Positions 1 through 6,118 of a stretch of DNA of 16,314 bases are shown one piece after another. A program made the translations under genes and the position numbers. How positions within the stretch are numbered: the stretch's first letter is position 1; each line of letters opens with the position of its first letter. The DNA comes from Deltaproteobacteria bacterium. Lineage in GTDB: Bacteria; Desulfobacterota; Desulfobacteria; Desulfobacterales; ETH-SRB1. The stretch is taken from assembly GCA_030627405.1 (NCBI GenBank), contig DAOUSD010000010.1:1-16314 (forward strand). Reading direction: 5' to 3'. The notes under the pieces are model-generated. The model was not told where the DNA came from and made no database searches. It saw only the letters and a list, made by a program, of their open reading frames with translations.

Positions 1-17
1 ATTCCCATAGTTTTCAT
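1..17 (-). CDS. First codons of a leftward gene cut by the window edge
   Basis: An ATG on the minus strand at 17-15 is followed by codons for M-K-T-M-G and then the window ends. A very strong Shine-Dalgarno, AAGGAGG (minus strand, 30-24), sits 6 nt before it, and a well-spaced promoter lies further upstream (68-40). Signal strength makes a real gene start likely, but five codons do not allow the product to be named. Confidence 0.6.
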
Positions 18-39
18 ATAACACCTCCTTTATAAAAAC

Positions 40-68
40 ATAGTAGTCAATTTAAATGGTCAAGTCAA
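40..68 (-). promoter_or_regulatory. Sigma-70 type promoter for the leftward edge gene
   Basis: On the minus strand a -35 TTGACT (68-63) and a -10 TACTAT (45-40) are separated by exactly 17 nt. Transcription would start near position 33, close to the AAGGAGG ribosome binding site, giving a very short leader to the start codon at 17. Confidence 0.55.
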
Positions 69-146
69 GGGCAGAAAAAAGGATTTCAGGCAGAGGAAAG
101 CAGAGAGGTCGCATCTTCATTTTTCACTTTTGTCAAGAATGAAGAC

Positions 147-377
147 GTGACCTGTTTTGTTCCTCTTTTTCTTCGCCGGAATCCGCAAAAGAAGGCATCA
201 TATTCTTCAAAACTCAAATTGTCTTTTAAACACTATTTAATGGTAAAATTCGACAGACAGGTATTGATTGGATATTTGGGAGGAGCCACAGGCGAAGTAA
301 CGCTGACGCTCACAGGTGATGGGGACGAAAAACCTTTTGTAGGCAGCGATACCATTATAGTCATAGGAAAAGAATAG
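147..377 (+). pseudogene. Probable C-terminal remnant of a larger gene
   Basis: The frame encodes 76 residues. The first ~30 are basic and unlike a natural start. From about residue 33 (position 243) it reads like a beta-rich domain end, with V-T-L-T-L-T-G, then D-G-D-E-K-P-F and S-D-T-I-I-V-I before a short G-K-E tail. That pattern resembles the last beta strands of repeat-type exported proteins. A good rho-independent terminator follows 50 bp after the stop (427-461), as expected at the 3' end of a once longer gene. No convincing ribosome binding site is visible. I read it as a truncated remnant; a short orphan gene starting at 240 is the alternative. Confidence 0.35.
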
Positions 378-426
378 CATGTAATGTAAAACCACGCGAA
401 CATACTAAGATGGTAATAAGAGATGA

Positions 427-461
427 TAGGGCAGAGCCAAGAATGGCTCTGCCCTATTTTG
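427..461 (+). terminator. Rho-independent terminator
   Basis: A perfect 13-bp stem (427-439 paired with 444-456) closes an AGAA tetraloop and is followed by TTTTG. There is no T-run on the other strand, so it acts on rightward transcription, after the remnant ending at 377. Confidence 0.8.
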
Positions 462-637
462 TTCGGGAAGTAAGTGGGAGTAAACGGTCAAAAGCTTGAA
501 TAGTGGCACCTTATTCACAGGAAAGTACGATCAAAGCTTGAATTATGAATAAAAAAAGTTTTTTTATAAATGGCCCGATTCCAAACCATGAATCAGCCAG
601 AACAATGCAGTTGGGGAATCCATTGTTCATAGCTCAT
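462..637. other. Intergenic stretch with short direct repeats and weak hairpins
   Basis: Two near-copies of TCAAA(A)GCTTGAAT lie 43 bp apart (488 and 531). An A/T palindrome is at 549-566, and an 8-bp stem (600-607 with 621-628) lies just past the 3' end of the minus-strand gene ending at 638. The stem has no T-run on either side, so it is only weakly terminator-like. No gene is seen here. Confidence 0.4.
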
Positions 638-910
638 CTATGCCACTGCCTGGGTTTCCGAAACTTTTATGCTGAGGCGGTAGCCCAACTGTGAGAGAAA
701 ATCTTCGCAATCTTCCCAGGTCATACCAAAGGCTTTGACATCGCCCAGCCCCACGCGACTGACGATGTCTCTCACGATTTCAAAGTCCTTCTCTTCAAAA
801 TTCGCCTCCATCATCGCTGACTCCGCCCAATCTACTAACTCTGCCAACGTGATATGATGATAGAGGTAATCAATAAGCTTTTGACCGACCTTTTGACGAG
901 TAATTTTCAT
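638..910 (-). CDS. Small acidic protein of unknown function, second gene of a coupled pair
   Basis: This 90-residue protein has no recognisable catalytic motif. It looks all-alpha: an N-terminal helix (about 1-20), a middle segment rich in E, D and A (about 24-50), and a conserved-looking stretch F-G-M-T-W-E-D-C-E-D-F-L near residues 61-72. Its ATG overlaps the stop of the upstream gene by 4 nt (ATGA, 907-910), so the two are almost certainly co-translated. The acidic, small partner next to a basic one is the size and layout of a toxin-antitoxin pair, but neither protein matches a toxin family I recognise. A structural or regulatory pair is equally possible. Confidence 0.7.
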   Translation of the reverse strand: MKITRQKVGQKLIDYLYHHITLAELVDWAESAMMEANFEEKDFEIVRDIVSRVGLGDVKAFGMTWEDCEDFLSQLGYRLSIKVSETQAVA

Positions 911-1167
911 CTCCCACCTCCCTTAACTCTGATGTGTCCTTTGTTTACAGGATACTGTTTATGAATCTCAACCAGTCGGCCATCCTCGTCGAAGATTTCC
1001 TGATAGAACTTGATAGTTCGCTCTAAAGCGTCCACTACTTTGACGTAACGCGCCAACCAGCCATAACGCCCCTGAACCTCATAAAAGCAACGTCGTTTAC
1101 CATTAGGCAACTCATCCCATGCCCCGAATTTTCTCTCATTTTGCTTGCGTTTTTGTTCACCGTTCAT
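907..1167 (-). CDS. Small basic protein of unknown function, first gene of a coupled pair
   Basis: The 86-residue protein starts with a charged, lysine-rich tail (about 1-13) and continues with an aromatic-rich, beta-looking core: W-D-E-L-P-N-G-K-R-R (18-27), Y-E-V-Q-G-R-Y-G-W-L-A-R-Y (29-41), then R-T-I-K-F-Y-Q-E-I-F-D-E-D-G-R-L-V-E-I-H (50-69). It ends with a basic G-H-I-R-V-K-G-G-G-R tail. The ordered charged and aromatic residues suggest a genuine conserved fold rather than a random frame. It is followed by the 638-910 gene with a 4-nt overlap. The small basic/acidic pair suggests a toxin-antitoxin-like or nucleic-acid-binding module, which is inference only. Confidence 0.7.
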   Translation of the reverse strand: MNGEQKRKQNERKFGAWDELPNGKRRCFYEVQGRYGWLARYVKVVDALERTIKFYQEIFDEDGRLVEIHKQYPVNKGHIRVKGGGR

Positions 1168-1566
1168 AATGTAGAAAATAATTGTTTGTATAATGCCGGT
1201 TACTTGTTAACTTATTTCAAGCAAATCTCATAAACTTTGATTTTTGTCAATCAGCTTTTCGCCCCTCAACATTACCAGAATGTCAGAATAAAGGCTACCA
1301 ACTTAAAGCGGAACACTTTCCGCCATTTTGGCTCTATGGCAATTCCACAATCAAGCAAAATCTAATGAATTGATAACTAACTGAATTTACAGGCTGTCCC
1401 GCCTTACGTTGGTAGCCGTCATTGACAATTCTGTGGTTATGATATGGAGTGGAGACGTAGGGGACTGGATGTCACATCTTAATCATTAACTACTGTGGGT
1501 ATTGGTTATAAATATGTTGTACTGTATATATCACAGCATAGGGAACTGTCTTTCAAAATTTAAGAT
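1168..1566. other. Gene-free stretch with inverted repeats
   Basis: I see no coding signal. The 10-mer GGCTACCAAC at 1293-1302 recurs inverted at 1408-1417, enclosing 105 bp. A 6-bp hairpin, GCGGAA/TTCCGC (1308-1323), lies just inside the left copy. Together with the decayed transposase-like frame that follows, this suggests an old insertion-sequence or MITE scar. Confidence 0.35.
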
Positions 1567-1752
1567 GTGGCTGTTGTTCGGTACTTTTGTGTTTTCCTGT
1601 TGTGGCCTTTTCCTGAATCTGGGGTCAAACTGGGAGCGTTATGTTTCATCTATCATTTAGTTCTTTACGGTCTGAGCTACCGTGAGATAAGTCGACGACT
1701 TAATCGGCACCAGGAAACTATGGTGTCAAAGCTTGGACACTTATTATGACCC
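1567..1752 (+). pseudogene. Possible transposase remnant with helix-turn-helix fragment
   Basis: A 60-codon open frame with a GTG start and no ribosome binding site contains L-S-Y-R-E-I-S-R-R-L-N-R-H (about residues 36-48). This is the style of helix-turn-helix found at the N-terminus of IS30- and IS21-type transposases. Nothing downstream continues as a transposase before the Phd/RelE operon. GGGGTCA at about 1621-1627 recurs inverted as TGACCCC at about 1747-1753 around the fragment. I read it as a decayed insertion sequence; a chance frame is possible. Confidence 0.3.
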
Positions 1753-1772
1753 CTATTACACATCAAAACCAC

Positions 1773-1799
1773 TTGACAAGTGCCGTTAAAGAGTACAAT
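1773..1799 (+). promoter_or_regulatory. Possible promoter of the toxin-antitoxin operon
   Basis: A consensus -35 TTGACA (1773-1778) is followed by TACAAT (1794-1799) with a short 15-nt spacer. The AT-rich segment 1800-1820 before the ribosome binding site would be the natural place for operator binding by the antitoxin. The spacer is shorter than ideal, so this is tentative. Confidence 0.35.
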
Positions 1800-1840
1800 T
1801 AATAATACTATTTAATATACCTATAAGGAGGTTGATTAAT

Positions 1841-2095
1841 ATGCTTATTAAAATTCATGCCGACCTGACGACTAGTATCAGTGACATGAAACGAAACCCG
1901 CAAGCTCTCATTGATAGCGCTCACGGTGAAACCATTGTACTGCTAAACCGCAACAAACCCACCGCTTACATCGTGCCGGCTAAAACTTATGAGATGTTGA
2001 TGGATTTGGCAGAGGATATCGAGCTTGGCCGTATCATCGAAGAACGAAAGGATGAAAAAAAAGAAGCCGTTGAGGTTGGTATCAATGAGTTATAA
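1841..2095 (+). CDS. Phd/YefM-family antitoxin
   Basis: This is an 84-residue antitoxin of the Phd/YefM (RelB/StbD-like) family that should bind and neutralise the RelE toxin encoded next to it and repress the operon. The N-terminal half carries the family signature: T-T-S-I-S-D-M-K-R-N-P near residues 10-20, then G-E-T-I-V-L-L-N-R-N-K-P-T-A-Y-I-V-P near 29-46. The C-terminal part (from about residue 50) is helical and charged, as expected for the toxin-wrapping tail. I chose the ATG at 1841 because AAGGAGG (1825-1831) lies 9 nt before it; the frame is open from a TTG at 1832 that is too close to that site. It overlaps the toxin gene by 11 nt. Confidence 0.9.
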   Translation: MLIKIHADLTTSISDMKRNPQALIDSAHGETIVLLNRNKPTAYIVPAKTYEMLMDLAEDIELGRIIEERKDEKKEAVEVGINEL

Positions 2096-2375
2096 ACTGA
2101 AATTCCTGCCCAGTGCCTTGAAAGAGTGGCGCAAGCTTTCCCCTGAAATTAAATCTCAATTTAAAAAACAGTTGCGGCATAGACTGGAAACACCACATAT
2201 CGATTCTGCCAGGATAAGAGGATACAAAAACCATTATAAAATAAAACTGCGCTCTGTCGGCTATCGCCTTGTATATGAGGCTGAAGATAACGAGATAATC
2301 GTATATGTGATTTGTGTGGGCCGAAGGGACACTATTTATAAAATTCTAAAGAAAAGAAAATCACTAATCAAATAA
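2085..2375 (+). CDS. RelE-family mRNA interferase toxin
   Basis: The 96-residue protein belongs to the RelE/ParE superfamily, whose RelE members cut mRNA in the ribosomal A site. Visible landmarks are Y-K-L-K-F at the N-terminus, the A-L-K-E-W-R-K-L helix (11-18), basic residues K52, K54 and R61, and V-G-R-R-D-T-I-Y near 78-85. Lys52, Lys54, Arg61 and Arg81 fall where E. coli RelE has its catalytic residues, with Tyr85 near RelE Tyr87, so the toxin looks active. The ATG at 2085 is inside the antitoxin's last codons, so it is translated by coupling. An in-frame start further upstream at 2025 would only add residues read from antitoxin sequence. Confidence 0.9.
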   Translation: MSYKLKFLPSALKEWRKLSPEIKSQFKKQLRHRLETPHIDSARIRGYKNHYKIKLRSVGYRLVYEAEDNEIIVYVICVGRRDTIYKILKKRKSLIK

Positions 2376-2396
2376 TTGGTGTCAAGGCTTTTTCCG

Positions 2397-2468
2397 AAGT
2401 CCGCTTAGGAACGGGTACATTAGCCGGGTAGGTTGGGTTGAGGTATGAAACCCAACATTTGCGGACTT
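2397..2468 (+). repeat. Hairpin repeat, left copy of an inverted pair
   Basis: The core 2428-2457 starts GTAGGTTGGGTTGAG and ends AAACCCAACA, so it folds into a hairpin through GTTGGGTTT-like arms. It is closed by an outer 8-bp stem, AAGTCCGC (2397-2404) with GCGGACTT (2461-2468). It is an extragenic repeat of the kind found scattered in many bacterial genomes. A second copy lies inverted at 2570-2600. Confidence 0.65.
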
Positions 2469-2569
2469 TATGAAATAATCAACACGTTGGGGCAACCGCA
2501 ATGAAATATAACATCATTGCTCATTTATTTTGGAAATGGAATTGTAACTATCGGTTGTACAAAACATTT

Positions 2570-2600
2570 TGTTGGGTTTCGCTCACTCAACCCAACCTAC
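2570..2600 (-). repeat. Hairpin repeat, right copy of an inverted pair
   Basis: Read on the minus strand it begins GTAGGTTGGGTTGAG and ends AAACCCAACA like the left copy at 2428-2457, with a different loop (GTATG there, TGAGCG here). Both copies are hairpins themselves, and they face each other across about 110 bp of non-coding DNA. The gap 2376-2689 holds no gene. Confidence 0.65.
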
Positions 2601-2654
2601 AAGCTGCGGGAGCTGGCCGGTCTTGCGCACGCAATAAACTTTTGCAAAAAGGTA

Positions 2655-2683
2655 TTGACAAATTCAAAATTATACTTTAGATT
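2655..2683 (+). promoter_or_regulatory. Possible promoter giving a leaderless message
   Basis: TTGACA (2655-2660) and TAGATT (2678-2683) are separated by 17 nt. Transcription would begin at about 2690, which is the GTG start of the AAA_14 gene. No Shine-Dalgarno is visible between the promoter and that start, consistent with leaderless translation. Confidence 0.4.
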
Positions 2684-2689
2684 TGGCTT

Positions 2690-3895
2690 GTGATCAGAAG
2701 AAATCTTGAAACTTCAATTAGAATATATTCCAGTCAATACCCGGTAGTTGCTATAGTCGGCCCAAGACAGAGCGGAAAGACTACATTGGCCAGGTACATG
2801 TTTCCTGACCATAAATACCTGTCACTGGAAAATCTTGACATTCGCCATATGGCACAGGATGATCCACGCGGTTTTCTTGACGATTATGGGAAAAACATAA
2901 TCCTCGATGAGATTCAACGCGTTCCTTCTCTTTTTTCATATTTACAGGAAAGAGTTGACCTGGATGAATCTCCTGCCAGTTATGTCCTTACAGGATCCCA
3001 GCAATTCATTCTCATGGAAAAGATTACCCAGTCCCTTGCGGGCAGGATTATAACGTTTCAATTATATCCGTTTTCTTTCAATGAGCTTTATGGGGCAAAG
3101 CCGGATAAAAATATAGATTCAATATTCAAAATCAAAAAGAAAGATATCAAAGGCGTAGAAAAGATTGATATTTACAGGATGATTTTTACCGGAATGTATC
3201 CGAGAATTCATGATAAAAAACTTGATGCAAGAAAATGGATTGAAAATTATATCCTCACATATATCGAAAGGGATATTCGCAGCCTTGTAAATGTTGATAA
3301 TTTGAAGCTTTTCGAAGATTTCCTGAAAATCTGCGCATCAATGTCAGGTCAGCTTATCAACTATACATCAATTTCAAATTCTATCGGTGTGTCACAGCCC
3401 ACTGTAAAGAAATGGCTGTCGCTGCTGGAAACAAGCGGTATCCTTTTTGTTCTTCCCCCACATTATAAGAATTTTAAAAAGCGCATTGTAAAAACCCCGA
3501 AACTATATTTTACGGATACAGGAGTTCTTTCGTTCCTTTTATCAATCAGGAACCCGGATGAACTGATAAGTCATCCTCTTTGGGGAAATATCTTTGAAAC
3601 TTTTATTATAAGCGAGCTTTATAAAAGAGTGCACCACACGGGAGAAAAACCCCCTTTTTATTTCTGGAGAGATAAAACCGGAAATGAGATTGACCTTATC
3701 GTTGATATCGGTTCAAAACTGCTGCCCATTGAAATAAAGGCCTCAAAAACATACAGCCCGGAATTGAAAACAAACATTTTTTCATGGCTCAATCTGAAGA
3801 ACAACACCTCTGAAAAAGGATTTGTTATATACAGAGGCGAAGAAGTTATTGGAAAAAGATCGGCTGTCAGTGTTATTCCCTGGTGGGATTTATAA
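2690..3895 (+). CDS. AAA_14 / DUF4143 ATPase
   Basis: The 401-residue protein belongs to the widespread AAA_14-DUF4143 ATPase family, whose cellular role is not established. Walker A is G-P-R-Q-S-G-K-T-T (24-32), Walker B is I-I-L-D-E-I-Q (70-76), and a sensor-1-like V-L-T-G-S-Q-Q follows near 98-104. A winged-helix-like segment (S-I-S-N-S-I-G-V-S-Q-P-T-V-K-K-W, about 228-243) leads into DUF4143. The C-terminal part has E-I-D-L-I-V-D and P-I-E-I-K-A-S (about 334-352), the layout of a PD-(D/E)XK nuclease-like fold. Length is typical, so it looks intact. The GTG start fits the family's usual N-terminus, but there is no ribosome binding site. Its stop lies 25 bp from the broken PIN toxin gene on the other strand. 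Confidence 0.9.
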   Translation: MIRRNLETSIRIYSSQYPVVAIVGPRQSGKTTLARYMFPDHKYLSLENLDIRHMAQDDPRGFLDDYGKNIILDEIQRVPSLFSYLQERVDLDESPASYVLTGSQQFILMEKITQSLAGRIITFQLYPFSFNELYGAKPDKNIDSIFKIKKKDIKGVEKIDIYRMIFTGMYPRIHDKKLDARKWIENYILTYIERDIRSLVNVDNLKLFEDFLKICASMSGQLINYTSISNSIGVSQPTVKKWLSLLETSGILFVLPPHYKNFKKRIVKTPKLYFTDTGVLSFLLSIRNPDELISHPLWGNIFETFIISELYKRVHHTGEKPPFYFWRDKTGNEIDLIVDIGSKLLPIEIKASKTYSPELKTNIFSWLNLKNNTSEKGFVIYRGEEVIGKRSAVSVIPWWDL

Positions 3896-3919
3896 AAAAG
3901 GAGAATAACGGGGATTCCA

Positions 3920-3976
3920 TCATGTGGGCAAGGTTGTTCTTGAAAGAGGATTCGTGTCGATAACAATATTATTCAT
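3920..3976 (-). pseudogene. Truncated PIN-domain toxin (first 18 codons only)
   Basis: Starting from an ATG at 3976 that overlaps the antitoxin stop by 8 nt, the minus strand encodes M-N-N-I-V-I-D-T-N-P-L-S-R and stops at 3920 after 18 codons. V-I-D-T-N is the hallmark first strand of PIN-domain ribonuclease toxins of the VapC type, with the first metal-binding aspartate. The remaining ~110 residues expected for the family are missing, and the AAA_14 gene ends 25 bp away on the opposite strand. I infer that the toxin gene was cut by that neighbour's arrival or by a deletion. The start, overlap and motif are read directly from the sequence. Confidence 0.65.
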
Positions 3977-4199
3977 CGGTTCTGCCACGAAGCTGATCAA
4001 CCGTATGATCAATGCTTCTTCTGCTTCGCTTCTCCCAGCGACCAAGCCACTTCATGAATTTGTTTTCATCCCTGCTTTTTACAATAAGCGCCTTGTTCCC
4101 CTCAATAATGATTTCAACATCCATTCCTGGTATAAAGCCAAACTTATTTCTTATCACTTGAGGAATGGTTATCTGTCCCTTGCTCGTTATTTTTGGCAT
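3969..4199 (-). CDS. AbrB/MazE-type antitoxin (swapped-hairpin DNA-binding protein)
   Basis: The 76-residue protein opens with M-P-K-I-T-S-K-G-Q-I-T-I-P-Q-V-I-R-N-K-F-G, the classic SpoVT/AbrB swapped-hairpin motif (1-45). It continues with a charged tail containing W-L-G-R-W-E-K-R-S-R-R-S that would bind a toxin. Such proteins pair with PIN toxins (VapB-VapC). The partner here survives only as an 18-codon stub that overlaps its 3' end. The frame stays open far upstream, to 4469, but I chose the ATG at 4199 because the motif begins there and an AGGATAGGATA ribosome-binding stretch precedes it. It is now probably an orphan antitoxin, which may still act as a regulator. Confidence 0.85.
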   Translation of the reverse strand: MPKITSKGQITIPQVIRNKFGFIPGMDVEIIIEGNKALIVKSRDENKFMKWLGRWEKRSRRSIDHTVDQLRGRTDE

Positions 4200-4417
4200 T
4201 ATCCTATCCTTTGAGTGAGTGGTATTGCATATAATTATAATACCAGGAAAACCGAATATCAAGCATATTTGACTCTTTGTCCTGCCCTGCCATCTCCGAA
4301 CAATTCCGGTTTTTAAGAGGCTCACAGAGAGCACAGAGGCAGGACGACGGGTTCTGGCCCCAACAAAAAAAATATTGGGCTGTTTTATACGCTTATCAGA
4401 AGTAAAGATGCTTAATC
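4200..4417. other. Intergenic stretch
   Basis: This stretch separates the antitoxin from the biosynthetic operon ending at 4418. It holds a short low-complexity segment with CACAGAGAGCACAGAGG (about 4322-4338), a type of sequence common between bacterial genes. I see no clear terminator or gene. Confidence 0.4.
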
Positions 4418-5362
4418 TTAAACAGTTATCACTTTCAGTATTTCGCCCATTGTTGTCTTTATGCTGCATTGCACATCGTGATTATGAATACTTTCTAAAC
4501 TGTATGATTCTATTTTAACAAAAACGGACTCTGGAAGAAAGTCCCCAAACCTTATACCAACTTCCTTTGCTGTTTCTCTTGCAGTATCCTCGACAAACTG
4601 TGGTGCATTATGAGCCAAAAGGACAAGTTCAGCTTCATCAGGACGTTTCAACAGGTCATATGTTGAATGAAGAGATGATTTAAGACATAATATAAGTTCA
4701 TCATAACTAGGCCTGGCCCTATCTCTTTCAATTGTAAGCCAGGTTATCGATCTCTGGGTATGTGTCGGCAATGGCATCCCTTCACTTTTTCCTGAAAGAA
4801 CACGGTTGTATGCCTGGGTACAAGGGCATGCGGTAATATGAGTTAATCCTGCACCCGTCAAAATTTTACAAACAGATTCTTTTCTTTTCACAAGCTCTGC
4901 AATTGCACAAATCTGTATAGAATCCATTGAGTTTAAGCGTGTCGCCGGTGTTTTATGAACCATTGGAATCATGCCGGAAAGTTTTACAAAAGCCTTTGAA
5001 CATTTCTGTCCACTTTGAACAGATTTAACAAGATTTTCTGCGTACTCTGCAATATCAACAAAATTTTTATTATAAAGCTCCGCTATTGCCTTCTCAATTC
5101 TTGACATATGAATTCCTCGAATCGAAGAAGGCAAATCTACTTTAACATCTGTCTCAAACGGTATTTTACCCTGTGGCAAATTTATCCATACTGTCTTTCT
5201 GCATATACCAACATCATTTATCGGCAAAGAGAAAGAAGGTTTCTGTTCCGGAATATCTATGCATGTTTTAAGCACACGTCTGTGTTCTGAGTCGGGGATT
5301 AAAGTCTCTATATCATCCCCTGATTTCTTAGAGCCACGTAAAACTCCTGAAAAGTTCTCCAT
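4418..5362 (-). CDS. MptA/FolE2-type GTP cyclohydrolase (COG1469)
   Basis: The 314-residue enzyme belongs to the type IB GTP cyclohydrolase family. FolE2 members make dihydroneopterin triphosphate and archaeal MptA makes dihydroneopterin 2',3'-cyclic phosphate. F-E-T-D-V-K-V-D-L-P (69-78) with R-G-I-H-M-S-R (82-88) is the family's N-terminal signature. A-C-P-C-T-Q (178-183) holds the active-site cysteine, P-T-H-T-Q-R-S (199-205) the metal histidine, and E-S-I-H-N-H-D (290-296) the C-terminal metal site. The C-P-C-x-Q and P-T-H-x-Q-R spellings look closer to MptA than to bacterial FolE2. AGAGGG precedes the ATG, and the start overlaps the glycosyltransferase gene by 55 nt. As last gene of a reductase/PP-loop/glycosyltransferase operon it probably starts a pterin-derived pathway rather than folate supply (inference). 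Confidence 0.9.
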   Translation of the reverse strand: MENFSGVLRGSKKSGDDIETLIPDSEHRRVLKTCIDIPEQKPSFSLPINDVGICRKTVWINLPQGKIPFETDVKVDLPSSIRGIHMSRIEKAIAELYNKNFVDIAEYAENLVKSVQSGQKCSKAFVKLSGMIPMVHKTPATRLNSMDSIQICAIAELVKRKESVCKILTGAGLTHITACPCTQAYNRVLSGKSEGMPLPTHTQRSITWLTIERDRARPSYDELILCLKSSLHSTYDLLKRPDEAELVLLAHNAPQFVEDTARETAKEVGIRFGDFLPESVFVKIESYSLESIHNHDVQCSIKTTMGEILKVITV

Positions 5363-6111
5363 TGTTTACCCTCTTTAATCACAATCTGTTTTGCACGGTC
5401 AATAAACTCAAAATTATTGGAATCAAATCGTTCAATTGAAGCTAAAACCTCCCTGATAATTTCAAGCATATTAAGAATCTTTCTATAAATTTCATTTTTA
5501 CAGCACAGGCTTCCTTCATGTAAGTGCCTTATAGTTATAACTCGTTGCGTAAAAGCAAATGGAAACTTGCTGCTTACCTTTAGAAAAAAAGCCCAATCCT
5601 CACCTAGCATATGAGAATCAAATCCCCCTGCTTCTTCAAAAGCTTTTCTTGTTACCGCTACTGAAGAAGGAACCATGGAACACCATCTGGAAAGATCATA
5701 GAAACAGTCATAATAACCTCCTGTAACATTTTCCGGAATCATAAACTCGCCGCCGTTAACCTGATCTACTGTCCTGGTAACACCATATGCTACTTCAAAT
5801 CCTTTATCAATTAACATTGATAGGGTGTTGGCATGACCCGGCAACCATTCGTCATCTGAATCAAGAAACATAAGTTTATCCCATGACGCTGCCTCAATAC
5901 CGGCATTCCTTGCAGGTCCCGGACCAAGCCCTTCGGTCTTAATAATTTTAACAAAAGGATAGGCTCTTTTAACCAGTTCAAAAGTATTATCAATCGATCC
6001 GTCATCAACAACTACTATCTCAATCTCATCGGAATCCTGATCAATAACGCTATCAATGGCTCTTTTTAACAGGTTACATCTGTCTCTGGTTGGAATTATG
6101 CAGCTTATCAT
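5308..6111 (-). CDS. Family 2 glycosyltransferase (GT-A fold)
   Basis: This 267-residue inverting-type glycosyltransferase transfers a sugar from a nucleotide donor. It starts M-I-S-C-I-I-P-T-R-D-R. V-V-V-D-D-G-S (33-39) is the nucleotide-binding site, P-A-R-N-A-G (66-71) follows, D-S-D-D (84-87) is the DxD metal site, and G-E-D-W-A-F-F (170-176) provides the likely catalytic acidic residues. There are no membrane segments, so it is cytoplasmic. The gene starts 7 nt after the PP-loop gene's stop and overlaps the cyclohydrolase gene by 55 nt. That placement argues it modifies the same small molecule rather than cell-envelope sugar, though an envelope role cannot be excluded. Its acceptor is unknown. 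Confidence 0.85.
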   Translation of the reverse strand: MISCIIPTRDRCNLLKRAIDSVIDQDSDEIEIVVVDDGSIDNTFELVKRAYPFVKIIKTEGLGPGPARNAGIEAASWDKLMFLDSDDEWLPGHANTLSMLIDKGFEVAYGVTRTVDQVNGGEFMIPENVTGGYYDCFYDLSRWCSMVPSSVAVTRKAFEEAGGFDSHMLGEDWAFFLKVSSKFPFAFTQRVITIRHLHEGSLCCKNEIYRKILNMLEIIREVLASIERFDSNNFEFIDRAKQIVIKEGKQWRTFQEFYVALRNQGMI

Positions 6112-6118
6112 TGGACTA

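Noticed and set aside
549..566. A/T palindrome as a terminator
   Set aside because: The stem would be only A-T pairs and is too weak; probably low-complexity sequence.
1832..1840. TTG start for the Phd antitoxin
   Set aside because: It lies directly against the AAGGAGG site; the ATG at 1841 has normal spacing.
3924..4214. Plus-strand open frame opposite the antitoxin
   Set aside because: Shadow of the antitoxin gene; no ribosome binding site and no recognisable protein pattern.
3969..4469. A 166-codon minus-strand frame
   Set aside because: Only the last 76 codons are an AbrB-type protein with its own start and ribosome binding site; the first 90 read intergenic DNA and overlap the cyclohydrolase gene out of frame.
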